Source: Deltaproteobacteria bacterium (GTDB lineage Bacteria; Desulfobacterota; Deferrimicrobia; Deferrimicrobiales; Deferrimicrobiaceae). Taken from it: 35,017 nucleotides of DNA. Numbering within the stretch: position 1 is the stretch's first letter; every line of letters starts with the position of its first letter. Under the pieces are notes generated by a model. The model did no database searches. It was given only the letters and a program-made list of their open reading frames with translations, and was not told the DNA's origin. The DNA lies in assembly GCA_016219515.1 (NCBI GenBank), contig JACRMU010000008.1, positions 1 to 35,017 on the forward strand. Reading direction: 5' to 3'. This document shows positions 17,682 through 29,240 of the stretch, in pieces. Both the position numbers and the translations under genes were made by a program.

Positions 17682-18179
17682 ATGAAGCTGAAGGGGAAGG
17701 CCTGGAAGTACGGCGACGACGTCGACACCGACGTCATCATCCCGGCGCGGTATCTCAACACGAGCGACCCGGCGGAGCTCGCGAAGCACTGCATGGAGGA
17801 CATCGACGCGGAATACGCGGCGAAGGTCTCCCCGGGCGATTTCATCGTGGCCGGAAAGAACTTCGGCTGCGGCTCGTCGCGGGAGCACGCCCCGATCTCC
17901 ATCAAGGCGTCCGGCGCGAGCGCGGTGATCGCCCGGTCGTTCGCCCGAATCTTCTACCGCAACTCCTTCAACATGGGCCTCCCCATCTTCGAGGCGCCCC
18001 AGGCGGTCGACGAGATCGACAAGGGCGACCTCCTCTCCGTCGACATGGAGAGCGGACTCCTGCGCAACGAGACGAAGAGGAAGGAGTACCGGATCGTCCC
18101 CGTTCCGCCGTTCATGCAGGAGCTGGTCGCGGCGGGAGGGCTGCTCAACTACGTGTCGGCCCGCCGGAAGGGAAAGTAA
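17682..18179 (+). CDS. leuD: 3-isopropylmalate dehydratase small subunit
   Basis: This is the swivel-domain partner of LeuC. The 165-residue size fits the type that accompanies the short LeuC. Motifs are [19 protein letters not shown] at the N-terminus and [42 protein letters not shown], which carry substrate-recognition residues. CAGGAGA lies upstream of the ATG. leuB starts two bases after the stop. Confidence 0.96.
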   Translation: MKLKGKAWKYGDDVDTDVIIPARYLNTSDPAELAKHCMEDIDAEYAAKVSPGDFIVAGKNFGCGSSREHAPISIKASGASAVIARSFARIFYRNSFNMGLPIFEAPQAVDEIDKGDLLSVDMESGLLRNETKRKEYRIVPVPPFMQELVAAGGLLNYVSARRKGK

Positions 18180-18181
18180 CC

Positions 18182-19270
18182 ATGCCGAAGATCTGCGTGT
18201 TCCCCGGCGACGGGATCGGCCCCGAGGTGGTGCGGGAGGCGCTGGCCGTCCTTCGGACGGTCGAGGAGGTTTCCGGCCGCCGGCGGTTCGAAACGGAAGA
18301 GGAACTTTTGGGCGGCGCCGCGTACGACGTCCACAAGGTCCCGATGACGGAGAAGGCGCTGGCGCTGGCGAAATCGGCCGACGCGGTGCTTTTGGGGGCG
18401 GTCGGCGGCCCGAAGTGGGATCCGCTGCCCTTCGAGGTGCGGCCGGAGCGGGCGCTGCTCGGTTTGCGGAAAGAGCTGGGGCTGTTCGCGAACCTGCGCC
18501 CCGCGAAGGTCCACGCCCCCCTGCTGGACGCCTCGCCGCTGCGGCGGGAGCTGGTGGAGGGGATCGACCTGATGGTCGTCCGGGAGCTGACGGGGGGGAT
18601 CTACTTCGGCGAGCCCCGCGGCGTTCGGGTCATCGACGGCGTCGAGACGGGGATCAACACCGAGATCTACACCCGCCCGGAGATCGAGCGGGTCGCCCGC
18701 GTGGCCTTCGACCTGGCAAGGAAGCGGAGCCGGAGGGTCACCTCCGTGGACAAGTCCAACGTGCTGGAGGCCACCGAGCTGTGGCGCCGGGTCGTGACCG
18801 AGGTGCATGGCCGCGAATACAAGGACGTGGAGCTTTCCCACATGCTGGTGGACAACTGCGCGATGCAGCTGATCCGCCGGCCGAAGCAGTTCGACGTCGT
18901 CGTCACGACGAACCTGTTCGGGGACATCCTGACGGACGAGGCGTCGATGATCACCGGCTCGATCGGGATGCTGCCGTCGGCTTCGCTCGGAGGAAAAGTG
19001 GGGCTCTACGAGCCGATCCACGGGAGCGCGCCGGACATCGCCGGGAAGGGGGTCGCCAACCCCCTGGCGACGATACTTTCGATCGCGATGATGCTAAAGT
19101 ATTCCTTCGATTTGCCCGCGGAGGCCGCCCTGATCGAGGAGGCCGTGGAGCGGGTCCTCGCCGGCGGGTTCCGCACGGGGGACATCTTCCGGGAAGGGCC
19201 GGGAGTGCGCCGCGTGGGGACGAAGGAGATGGGCGAGAAGGTCCGCGAGGCGATCCGGAAACGGCCGTAG
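18182..19270 (+). CDS. leuB: 3-isopropylmalate dehydrogenase
   Basis: LeuB oxidises and decarboxylates 3-isopropylmalate with NAD+. The 362-residue protein shows [19 protein letters not shown], the substrate-binding [42 protein letters not shown], metal-binding [12 protein letters not shown], and [23 protein letters not shown] 18182 follows leuD immediately. The larger frame from 17459 is the leuC/leuD shadow. Confidence 0.97.
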   Translation: MPKICVFPGDGIGPEVVREALAVLRTVEEVSGRRRFETEEELLGGAAYDVHKVPMTEKALALAKSADAVLLGAVGGPKWDPLPFEVRPERALLGLRKELGLFANLRPAKVHAPLLDASPLRRELVEGIDLMVVRELTGGIYFGEPRGVRVIDGVETGINTEIYTRPEIERVARVAFDLARKRSRRVTSVDKSNVLEATELWRRVVTEVHGREYKDVELSHMLVDNCAMQLIRRPKQFDVVVTTNLFGDILTDEASMITGSIGMLPSASLGGKVGLYEPIHGSAPDIAGKGVANPLATILSIAMMLKYSFDLPAEAALIEEAVERVLAGGFRTGDIFREGPGVRRVGTKEMGEKVREAIRKRP

Positions 19271-19323
19271 CAGGAAGCGCAAGGCAGCGCATACTGGATA
19301 AACACACGAGGAGAGGTGAAGCG

Positions 19324-20121
19324 ATGAGCGCCAGGAGTTTCAACGTCGCGGTGGCCGGGGCAACCGGGGCCGTCGGTGAAGTCATGCTGCAAATCCTCGA
19401 GGAACGGAAGTTCCCCGTGAAGAACATCCGTTTGCTTGCGTCCGAGCGGTCCGTCGGCAAGCGGCTCAAGTTCAAGGGCGAGCAGGTCCCCGTCGAGCTG
19501 CTCCAGAAGAGCGCCTTCAAGGGGATCGACATCGCCCTGTTCTCCGCGGGCGCCTCTCGGAGCAAGGAGTTCGCGGCGGCGGCGTGGGAGTCGGGCGCGG
19601 TGGTGGTCGACAACTCCTCCGCCTTCCGGATGGAGCCGGACATCCCGCTCGTGGTGCCAGAGATCAACCCGCACGCGGTCGCGCACATCCCGCACATCGA
19701 CGCCTTCCTGGAGAACGGATACACCAAGGAAGAGATGAAGATGACGAACGAGGGGCGCAAGATCATGGAGATCCCGGACCTGCGCGTCACCTGCACCACG
19801 GTGCGCGTGCCGGTGCTCACCGCCCACTCGATCTCGGTGAACGTCCAGTTCGAGAAGAAGGTCACCCGGGAGAAGGCCAGGGAGCTGATCGCCGCGTTCC
19901 CCGGCTGCCAGGTGCTGGACGACCCGGGGAGCAACGTCTACCCGATGCCGCTGTTCTGCGCGGGGAAGGACGACTGCTATGTCGGCCGCATCCGCGAGGA
20001 TGACAGCGCGGAGAACGCGCTCAACTTCTGGGTGTGCGGCGACCAGCTCCGCAAGGGCGCGGCGCTGAACGCCATCCAGATCGCGGAGCTGCTCGCCAAG
20101 AGCCACCTGGTTCCCGCGTAA
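19324..20121 (+). CDS. asd: Aspartate-semialdehyde dehydrogenase, internally deleted
   Basis: Asd reduces aspartyl phosphate to the semialdehyde for Lys/DAP, Thr and Met. The N-terminal NADP domain is normal (VAGATGAVGEVMLQILEERKFP; LLASERSVGKRL; VVDNSSAFRMEPDIPLVVPEINP). The C-terminal part is also normal (IPHIDAFLENGYTKEEMKM; YPMPLF; VGRIREDDSAENALNFWV; LRKGAALNAIQIAELL). The middle is missing: residues 116-122 read NPHAVAH and run straight into IPHID. Homologues have about 75 residues there, including the catalytic NPNCST cysteine and STYQAVSGAG. At 265 residues it is short against about 340. The frame is kept. As written it cannot be an active enzyme. AGGAGAGG supports the start. Confidence 0.9.
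   Translation: MSARSFNVAVAGATGAVGEVMLQILEERKFPVKNIRLLASERSVGKRLKFKGEQVPVELLQKSAFKGIDIALFSAGASRSKEFAAAAWESGAVVVDNSSAFRMEPDIPLVVPEINPHAVAHIPHIDAFLENGYTKEEMKMTNEGRKIMEIPDLRVTCTTVRVPVLTAHSISVNVQFEKKVTREKARELIAAFPGCQVLDDPGSNVYPMPLFCAGKDDCYVGRIREDDSAENALNFWVCGDQLRKGAALNAIQIAELLAKSHLVPA
19669..19689 (+). other. Deletion scar in asd (about 225 bp missing)
   Basis: The junction lies between codons for EINPHAVA and IPHIDAF. The 7-mer CCCGCAC occurs twice across the join (19668-19674 and 19689-19695), but I cannot tell if it took part. The missing length is estimated from memory of family alignments, not from a computed one. Confidence 0.7.
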
Positions 20122-20132
20122 CCCGCAACCGG

Positions 20133-20870
20133 TTGCGGCGCATCAAGCTGACGCTGGCCTACGACGGGACCGCGTACCGGGGGTTCCAGGTCCAGCCGAA
20201 CGGGCGGACGATCCAGTCGGTGGCGGAGGAGGCGCTCTGCCGCCTCCTCCAGGAGCCGGTCAAGCTGCGCGCGGCGGGGCGGACCGACGCGGGCGTGCAC
20301 GCCCGGGAACAGGCGGTCGACTTCGCCGACTCCGGGAGCCGGCCGCTGGAAACCGTCCTCCGCGGAGGGAACGCGCTCCTTCCCGCAGACATCCGCATCC
20401 TGTCTGCGGAAGAGGTCCCCGAGTCGTTCAACGCAAGGCGCGACGCGAAGGAGAAGGAGTACCGGTATTTCCTTCACCTGTCCCCCGTCGCGTCCCCCTT
20501 TTTCTCCCGCCACGCCTGGCACCTGGAAAAGCAGCTCGACCTCGATGCGATGCGGGAAGGCCTTGGCCACGTCGTCGGGGAGCACGATTTTTCCTCTTTC
20601 CGGGGGCAGGGCTGCACGGCGAAGACGACCGTGCGGACGGTCTTCCGCGCCGAGTTGCGGGAGGAAGTTCCTTCCCTCTTCTCCCTCCGAATCGCCGGCA
20701 ACGGTTTCCTGCGGCACATGGTACGCAACCTCGTGGGGACGCTGGTGGACGTGGGGAAGGGGAAGATCCCGCCGGAGCGGGTGCGGGAGCTGTTCTCGCT
20801 GAAAAAACGCGCCGAGGCGGGCCCCACCGCCCCCGCGCACGGCCTGTTCCTGTGGGCAGTCCGCTACTGA
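20133..20870 (+). CDS. truA: tRNA pseudouridine(38-40) synthase
   Basis: TruA isomerises uridines 38-40 in the tRNA anticodon arm. The 245-residue protein begins RRIKLTLAYDGTAYRGFQVQPNGRTIQ and carries the catalytic Asp in AAGRTDAGVHAREQ. RYRYF-like and HDFSSFRGQGC segments follow, then FLRHMVRNLVGTLVDVGKG. I chose TTG 20133, 11 bases after the asd stop, because family members start here; the track start at 20034 lies inside asd. The ribosome site is weak. It converges on the histidine kinase, with only 12 bp between the stops and no visible terminator. Confidence 0.93.
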   Translation: MRRIKLTLAYDGTAYRGFQVQPNGRTIQSVAEEALCRLLQEPVKLRAAGRTDAGVHAREQAVDFADSGSRPLETVLRGGNALLPADIRILSAEEVPESFNARRDAKEKEYRYFLHLSPVASPFFSRHAWHLEKQLDLDAMREGLGHVVGEHDFSSFRGQGCTAKTTVRTVFRAELREEVPSLFSLRIAGNGFLRHMVRNLVGTLVDVGKGKIPPERVRELFSLKKRAEAGPTAPAHGLFLWAVRY

Positions 20871-20882
20871 CCGGATCGTCTC

Positions 20883-23432
20883 CTACGACCGACCGTCGAG
20901 CGTTTCACGTACCTTTGCGGCGAGCGACTGGGCCGAAAACGGCTTCTGTATGAACTGAACGCCCTCGGCGAGAACACCGCGGTGGGCGATCACGTTGGAT
21001 GTATACCCGGACATGTAGAGGCATTTCAGGCCCGGCCGGAGCAACGAGAGTTTTTCCGCCAGCTCCCGGCCGTTCATCTCCGGCATCACCACGTCGGTGA
21101 CGAGGAGGCGGATGTCTCCGGCATGCTCCCGGGCCAGGCGAATCGCTTCCCCCGGCCTCCTTGCGGCCAGGAGCGTATACCCGTACCCCTCCAGGATCGT
21201 CCTGGCGAGATTCAGGATCGACTCGTCGTCTTCGACCAGCAGCAGCGTCTCCGTGCCGCCCGGCACGGTTTCCGACGGAGGGATCGCCGGGGCCTCGGCT
21301 TCTCCGGCCACGACCCGGGGCATGTAAATCCGGAAGGTCGTCCCCTTGCCGGGCTCGCTGTAGACGTTGACGAACCCCCCGTTCTGCTTGACGATGCCGT
21401 ACACGGTCGCCAGCCCCAGCCCGGTCCCCTCGCCCACCCCCTTGGTGGTAAAAAAGGGCTCGAAGATCCGCGCCAGCGTCTCCTTGTCCATGCCGCATCC
21501 GTCGTCGCTCACCGCCAGCAATACGTACTCCCCGGGCAGGAACCCCGCGTGGTCGGCGCAATACCTTTCGTCGAACACCGCTTTCCCCGTTTCGATGGTC
21601 ACCTTGCCGACCCCGGCGATCGCGTCGCGGGCGTTGACCAGCAGGTTCGCCAGAATCTGGTCGACCTGCGAGGGATCGATCTTAATGAGCCATAGCTCGT
21701 GGCCTGGTTTCCAGGCCAGATCGATGTCCTCGCCGATGAGCCGGCGCAGCATCTTGAGCATCCCCGACACGGTGTCGTTCAGGTCCAGCACCTTGGGGCG
21801 GATCGTCTGCTGGCGGGAAAAGGCCAGCAGCTGGCGGGTGACGGCGGAGGCCCGCTGCGCCGCTTTCTGGATTTCGATGAGGATCTCCCGCATGTAACTG
21901 TCCGGCCCGGATTTTTCGAACGCTATGTGGGCGTACCCGAGGATCGCCTGGAGCATGTTGTTGAAGTCGTGGGCCACTCCCCCGGCGAGCCGTCCCACGG
22001 CCTCCATCTTCTGCGCCTGGCGGAGCTGGGCCTCCAGCGTTTCCCGCTCCGCCTCGACCCGCTTCCGTTCGGTGACGACGTCGAACACGGCGACGAAGTG
22101 CCCCGGCTCGGGGCAGTACGCGGAGATGGAGAACCACTGCTGCAAGGCCGCGACGAACACTTCGAACTTTTCGGGATGGCCGGTACGGGCCACGCGGCCG
22201 TAAGTTTCGAGCAACCCGGGGTCGGCATCCCGGATCCCCGTGATGACCTCGCTGACCCTCTTGCCGATGACCTCCTTCAACCCGGTCAGCGTCTCGAACG
22301 CCCGGTTGACCGAGAGGTAGACGAAGTCCCGCGCCTCGCCGTTCTCGAAGATCACCTTGCAGTAGGCCATCCCCTCCTGCATGTGCTCGAACAGCCGGTG
22401 GTACCGCTCCTCGCTTTCCCGCCGCGCCGTCTCCGCTTGGAACAAGGCCCGGTACTGCGCCTTGGCGTTGCGCTGCCAGACCACGCCGACGGCGGCAGCC
22501 GACGCCGCGACAAGCCCCAGGACCAGCGCCAGGATGAGGACGGAGAAAAAGCGCTGAACCGCGAACGCCTCCTCCTCGTCCACCTTGGCCACCAGGTACC
22601 AGGGGGAACCCGGGATGGATTTCAGCGCCGCCACCACGTTCACTCCGCGGTAGTCCCTGCCTTTCACGACGCCTTCCTTGCCCGACACGGCCATGACCGC
22701 CGGAACGTCTTTTTCACTCAAGGGGATTCGCAGCTTGAGCGCCGTGTCCTTTTTATGGCGCAGGTCGTTCAGAAACAGCGCCGCTTCCCCGTCCCGCTGG
22801 ACGAGCAGGGTTTCGGAGGTGCCGCTGGGCACGGGCCAGGACGCAATCAGGGGGTAGAGGAACTGCCGCGCATCGATCTGGAAAATGACCGCGCCGACCG
22901 GTCCGGAGGTTGCGCCGACCCCGGAAAATAACGGGGCGATGACGCCGAGATGGGGATTGGGGTCGGCCGCTCCCGCATGCAGGTCGGTAAGAACCGGCTT
23001 CCGGTCGCGCATGGCGATTTTCAGCGCTTCTGCGACTTCCTGGTGGACCGGACCGCGGTAATCGCTCAGGCTCAGGCGCACGGCGCCCCTCGCGTCCGTC
23101 AGCAGGATGTTCCGGTAGAGGTGGTGGTCCTGCACGGAGCGCAACCGGCTCAAGATCTCTTCCGGGGACCCGGACCTCGGGTTCGCCATCCATCGCTCCA
23201 CGCCCTGGATCAGGAAGAAGCTGCTCATGAGCTCCGCGGCCTCCGCCAGCTGATCGGACCGCCAGGCGGCGATCTGATCGGCCTTCAATTGCGCTATGGC
23301 CTGGAGTTCCTTTTCGGCGTTGCTCCGAAGCTGCAGCTCCTGGGTGCGGTAGAACCAGGCACCTCCGGCCAGCAGAAGAAGCATCGCCAGCCCAAGGGCC
23401 GCCGCCAACCAGCGGGGAAACGCGCTTAGCAT
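20883..23432 (-). CDS. Membrane hybrid sensor histidine kinase (sensor-PAS-HisKA-HATPase-REC)
   Basis: The 849-residue product has TM1 (about 8-28), an extracytoplasmic sensor of about 260 residues that looks Cache-like, and TM2 (about 295-319). A PAS domain (about 342-455), HisKA with the phospho-His in GGVAHDFNNMLQAI (His488) and an ATPase domain (NLLVNARDAI; VSDDGCGMD; GTGLGLATVYGIV) follow. It ends in a receiver domain (VEDDES; LLVTDVVMPEMNG; KPF). The C-terminal receiver without an output domain implies a phosphorelay to an unseen partner. I chose the ATG at 23432, with AGAGGG five bases upstream, over 23522. It is the only convincing minus-strand gene and has no cognate regulator nearby. 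The signal is unknown. Confidence 0.92.
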   Translation of the reverse strand: MLSAFPRWLAAALGLAMLLLLAGGAWFYRTQELQLRSNAEKELQAIAQLKADQIAAWRSDQLAEAAELMSSFFLIQGVERWMANPRSGSPEEILSRLRSVQDHHLYRNILLTDARGAVRLSLSDYRGPVHQEVAEALKIAMRDRKPVLTDLHAGAADPNPHLGVIAPLFSGVGATSGPVGAVIFQIDARQFLYPLIASWPVPSGTSETLLVQRDGEAALFLNDLRHKKDTALKLRIPLSEKDVPAVMAVSGKEGVVKGRDYRGVNVVAALKSIPGSPWYLVAKVDEEEAFAVQRFFSVLILALVLGLVAASAAAVGVVWQRNAKAQYRALFQAETARRESEERYHRLFEHMQEGMAYCKVIFENGEARDFVYLSVNRAFETLTGLKEVIGKRVSEVITGIRDADPGLLETYGRVARTGHPEKFEVFVAALQQWFSISAYCPEPGHFVAVFDVVTERKRVEAERETLEAQLRQAQKMEAVGRLAGGVAHDFNNMLQAILGYAHIAFEKSGPDSYMREILIEIQKAAQRASAVTRQLLAFSRQQTIRPKVLDLNDTVSGMLKMLRRLIGEDIDLAWKPGHELWLIKIDPSQVDQILANLLVNARDAIAGVGKVTIETGKAVFDERYCADHAGFLPGEYVLLAVSDDGCGMDKETLARIFEPFFTTKGVGEGTGLGLATVYGIVKQNGGFVNVYSEPGKGTTFRIYMPRVVAGEAEAPAIPPSETVPGGTETLLLVEDDESILNLARTILEGYGYTLLAARRPGEAIRLAREHAGDIRLLVTDVVMPEMNGRELAEKLSLLRPGLKCLYMSGYTSNVIAHRGVLAEGVQFIQKPFSAQSLAAKVRETLDGRS

Positions 23433-24053
23433 ACCGACCCTCTGTTCCGGAGCGCCATGTTCTTGGGTGTCAGTAACAAGGGGAATGAACGCGCATGCCG
23501 GTACCCGGTGAGTTCGAAGCATCGATCACGGATCGTGTCGCTATCGTGACGATCGCTGTCACCCGGTTTTTCCTGCGAACGGGCCGCCGAATCCGGCTAC
23601 GTCAACAGAAACGAACGACACCGCACTCGCTCCAAGGGCCTGCCGCCTTCCCTGAATCCGTCGGGGCGACTTTTATCAGGAAACACTCTCCGATTCCAGT
23701 GTTATCAGCAAGTGTTTCATTAAGCAATACCCTTTTGACGATTTCCGGCAAGGTGCACGGGGGCAGCCCGGTCTTTCCACCCGCTTCGTGCCGGATCCTT
23801 CCATCCCGATCCGGCCGGTGTCCCGAAAAGAGTGGTTTCCCCCCGGCGAGATGATATAGAATCCGCGTCATCCGGTTTTTCGGTCCCCCGGTGGAGGGGA
23901 AGAAAGATATGTGGTCCGGTTGCGAGTCATGGCCCCGGAAGGCCTCACCATGATCGGCATTTGAAGCATTTGCCTCGCTAGTTTTCTCTTGACGATGGGG
24001 CCTGCGTGGGCTCTAATATACCCTTTGATTTTCAAGGGGAAAGGTTTGCGCCG
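23433..24053. other. Divergent intergenic region, histidine kinase / rplM
   Basis: This 621-bp gap is the longest without a convincing gene. It holds the rplM promoter at the right end. Further left is a more AT-rich patch with two direct repeats TTATCAG(G/C)AA (23673-23682, 23702-23711) and an inverted repeat AACACT/AGTGTT between them. There are also inverted repeats CCGGATC/GATCCGG (23791-23814) and ATCGT-g-ACGAT (23543-23553). A 14-codon ORF with a good ribosome site sits at 23909-23953. I could not identify a minus-strand promoter for the kinase. The two track ORFs here (23495-23854 plus; 23602-23871 minus) have no recognisable domain or ribosome site. Confidence 0.6.
23989..24017 (+). 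promoter_or_regulatory. Sigma-70 promoter of rplM-rpsI
   Basis: TTGACG (23989-23994), a 17-base spacer, then TCTAAT (24012-24017): five of six matches in each box. Transcription should start near 24024, leaving about 30 nt of leader before the rplM ATG, too short for an elaborate L13 leader. This promoter also rules out the in-frame GTG at 24006 as the rplM start. Confidence 0.75.
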
Positions 24054-24491
24054 ATGAAGACGACGGAATACTTTACCAGGGACGAGGCGAATCAGGTCTG
24101 GTACGTGGTGGACGCCGACGGCAAGGTTCTCGGGCGCCTCGCCACGAAGGTGGCCGAGGTTCTGCGCGGGAAGCACAAGACAAAATTCACCCCCAACGCC
24201 GATATCGGCGATTTCGTCATCGTGGTCAACGCCGAAAAGGTCAAGCTGACCGGGAAAAAGCTGACGGAGAAGAACTATCACCACCATTCGGGGTACATGG
24301 GGGGACTGAAGACCACCACGCCGGAGAAGGTGCTGCAGAAGCACCCCGAGCGGCTGGTGGAATGGGCGGTCCGCGGGATGCTGCCCAAGACGCGCCTGGG
24401 TGACCGGCTCTTCACCAAGCTCAAGGTCTACGCAGGCCCCGACCATCCGCACAAGGCCCAGCAGCCCAAGGCGCTGGCGGTCAACGAATAG
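24054..24491 (+). CDS. rplM: 50S ribosomal protein L13
   Basis: L13 is an early-assembling 23S rRNA binder. It has 145 residues, with [79 protein letters not shown] and the end [10 protein letters not shown]. The ATG at 24054 follows the promoter and an AAGGGGAAAGG purine stretch. rpsI follows after 17 bp, the usual pair. Confidence 0.98.
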   Translation: MKTTEYFTRDEANQVWYVVDADGKVLGRLATKVAEVLRGKHKTKFTPNADIGDFVIVVNAEKVKLTGKKLTEKNYHHHSGYMGGLKTTTPEKVLQKHPERLVEWAVRGMLPKTRLGDRLFTKLKVYAGPDHPHKAQQPKALAVNE

Positions 24492-24508
24492 GAGAGGATC
24501 AAAGCGAC

Positions 24509-24904
24509 ATGGCACAGGCAGCGAGGGTATACGCTACAGGGAAACGGAAGACGGCCATCGCGCGCGTCTACATGAAATCGGGAAGCGGGCGCATCAGCGT
24601 CAACGGGCGGGAGTTCGAGAACTACTTCCCCGTGCTGGCGCTCCGGGCGGTCGCCGTGCAGCCGCTTGTGCTCACCGGGAAGCGGCAGTCGGTCGACGTG
24701 GAGGTCAACGTCCGCGGCGGCGGCCCCGCGGCCCAGGCCGAGTCGGTGAAGTACGGGCTCGCCAAGGCGCTGCAGGCGGACAACCCCGAACTTCGCACGA
24801 CGCTCAAAAGGGCCGGCTTCCTGACGCGCGACGCGCGGATCAAGGAGCGGAAGAAGTACGGACGTCCGGGGGCGAGGAAACGGTTCCAGTTCTCCAAGCG
24901 GTAA
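24509..24904 (+). CDS. rpsI: 30S ribosomal protein S9
   Basis: S9 lies in the 30S head and its C-terminal tail reaches the P-site tRNA. It has 131 residues, with YATGKRKTAIARVYMKSGSGRISVNGR, VNVRGGGPAAQAESVKYGLAKAL, and the basic tail LTRDARIKERKKYGRPGARKRFQFSKR. GGAGAGG lies upstream. It is followed by a strong terminator, so rplM-rpsI is probably a two-gene unit. Confidence 0.98.
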   Translation: MAQAARVYATGKRKTAIARVYMKSGSGRISVNGREFENYFPVLALRAVAVQPLVLTGKRQSVDVEVNVRGGGPAAQAESVKYGLAKALQADNPELRTTLKRAGFLTRDARIKERKKYGRPGARKRFQFSKR

Positions 24905-24939
24905 TCAGCGAGGGCGATATGCCCCGTCGAACGGTTCCC

Positions 24940-24977
24940 GAAGGGGAAGGCCGCTACCGCCGCCTTCCCCTTCTTTT
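24940..24977 (+). terminator. Intrinsic terminator after rpsI
   Basis: A perfect 12-bp stem, GAAGGGGAAGGC (24940-24951) with GCCTTCCCCTTC (24962-24973), has a 10-base loop and is followed by TTTTATT. The argC ribosome site AAGGAG starts three bases after the T-tract, so there is no room for an argC promoter downstream of the hairpin. Confidence 0.88.
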
Positions 24978-24992
24978 ATTAAGGAGACAGAC

Positions 24993-26029
24993 ATGAAGAG
25001 AGTGGCGATATTCGGCGCGACGGGGTACACGGGGTTCGAGCTGATCCGGCTCCTCCTGTCCCATCCCCGCGTGAAGGTCTCGGCGCTCACCTCCGAGCAA
25101 TATTCCGGGCTGCCGGTCAACCAGGCGTTCCCGCCCTTCCGCGGACGGCTTGCGGGCGCGGCCTTCGGGAAGATGGAGGAAATGGTTTCCGCCGGGTTCG
25201 ACGCCGCGTTCCTTGCGCTTCCCCACACGGTGTCGGCCTCCGTGGCGGAAAAGATCCTTTCCCGGGGGATCCCGGTGATCGACCTGTCGGCGGACTTCCG
25301 CTTCCGGAGCATCCCGCTGTACGAATCGGTCTACGGCGTCCGGCACAAGAGCCCGGGCTTGAGCGCCAAGGCGGTGTACGGTCTTCCCGAGGCGCACCGG
25401 GAAGCGCTCCGGAAGACCCGGCTTGCGGCGGTCCCCGGTTGCTTCCCCACGGCGGTGATCCTGGCCCTCTACCCGCTCCTTGCGGCGGGGCTGATCGATA
25501 AAAAGGGGATCGTGGCCGACTGCAAGACGGGCGTGTCCGGCGGGGGGAGGAACCCTTCGCTCGGCTTCCACTACCCGGAGGTCGAGGGAGGGGTCCGGCC
25601 GTACGGCCTGCCGAAGCACCGGCACAACCCCGAAATGGACCAGGAACTGTCGCTGGCCGCCGGTGAAAAGGTTTCGATCACGTTCGTTCCCCACCTGATC
25701 CCGATGGTCCGGGGGATCCTGGCGACCTGCTACGCCACGCTCCGTCCGAAAGTGTCCGCGGAGGCGGTCGCGGAGGCCTATCGGAAAGCGTACGCGAAGG
25801 AGCCGTTCGTGCGGCTCTGCCCGGAAGGGGTTCTCCCGTCGACCAAGGACGTGGCGGGGAGCAATTTCTGCGACATCGCATTCCGGGCCGACATGAAGAC
25901 AAGGCGGGTGGTCGCGGTCTCCGCAATCGACAACCTGGTGAAGGGCGCATCCGGGGCCGCGGTCCAGTGCTTCAACCTGATGATGGGGTTCCCGGAGGAG
26001 GAAGGACTCCGCGGGGCACCCCTCTTCCC

Positions 26030-26033
<4 letters not shown>
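24993..26033 (+). CDS. argC: N-acetyl-gamma-glutamyl-phosphate reductase
   Basis: ArgC reduces N-acetylglutamyl phosphate with NADPH, the third arginine step. The 346-residue type 1 enzyme has VAIFGATGYTGFELIRLL, ALPHTVSASV, and the catalytic Cys in AAVPGCFPTAVILAL. CKTGVSGGGRNPS, KHRHNPEM and DNLVKGASGAAVQCFNLMMG complete the set. AAGGAG precedes the ATG by about six bases. It may depend on read-through of the rpsI terminator. The stop overlaps the kdsB GTG. Confidence 0.97.

Positions 26034-29236
<3,203 letters not shown>

Positions 29237-29240
<4 letters not shown>

Noticed and set aside
16335-17888. 517-codon minus-strand ORF opposite leuC
   Set aside because: Antisense shadow with biased composition; leuC motifs are complete on the plus strand.
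23433-23522. Upstream ATG (23522) for the histidine kinase
   Set aside because: The ATG at 23432 has AGAGGG five bases upstream and directly precedes the first membrane segment; the longer form adds 30 residues with no ribosome site.
23495-23854. 119-codon plus-strand ORF in the divergent gap
   Set aside because: No ribosome site, no recognisable domain, and composition typical of chance ORFs in GC-rich DNA.
23602-23871. 89-codon minus-strand ORF in the divergent gap
   Set aside because: No Shine-Dalgarno sequence upstream and no family resemblance.
24006-24053. Upstream GTG start for rplM (ORF-track start 24006)
   Set aside because: It lies inside the promoter, upstream of the proposed -10 box TCTAAT, and the added 16 residues are not seen in L13. 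ATG 24054 with a purine-rich site fits.
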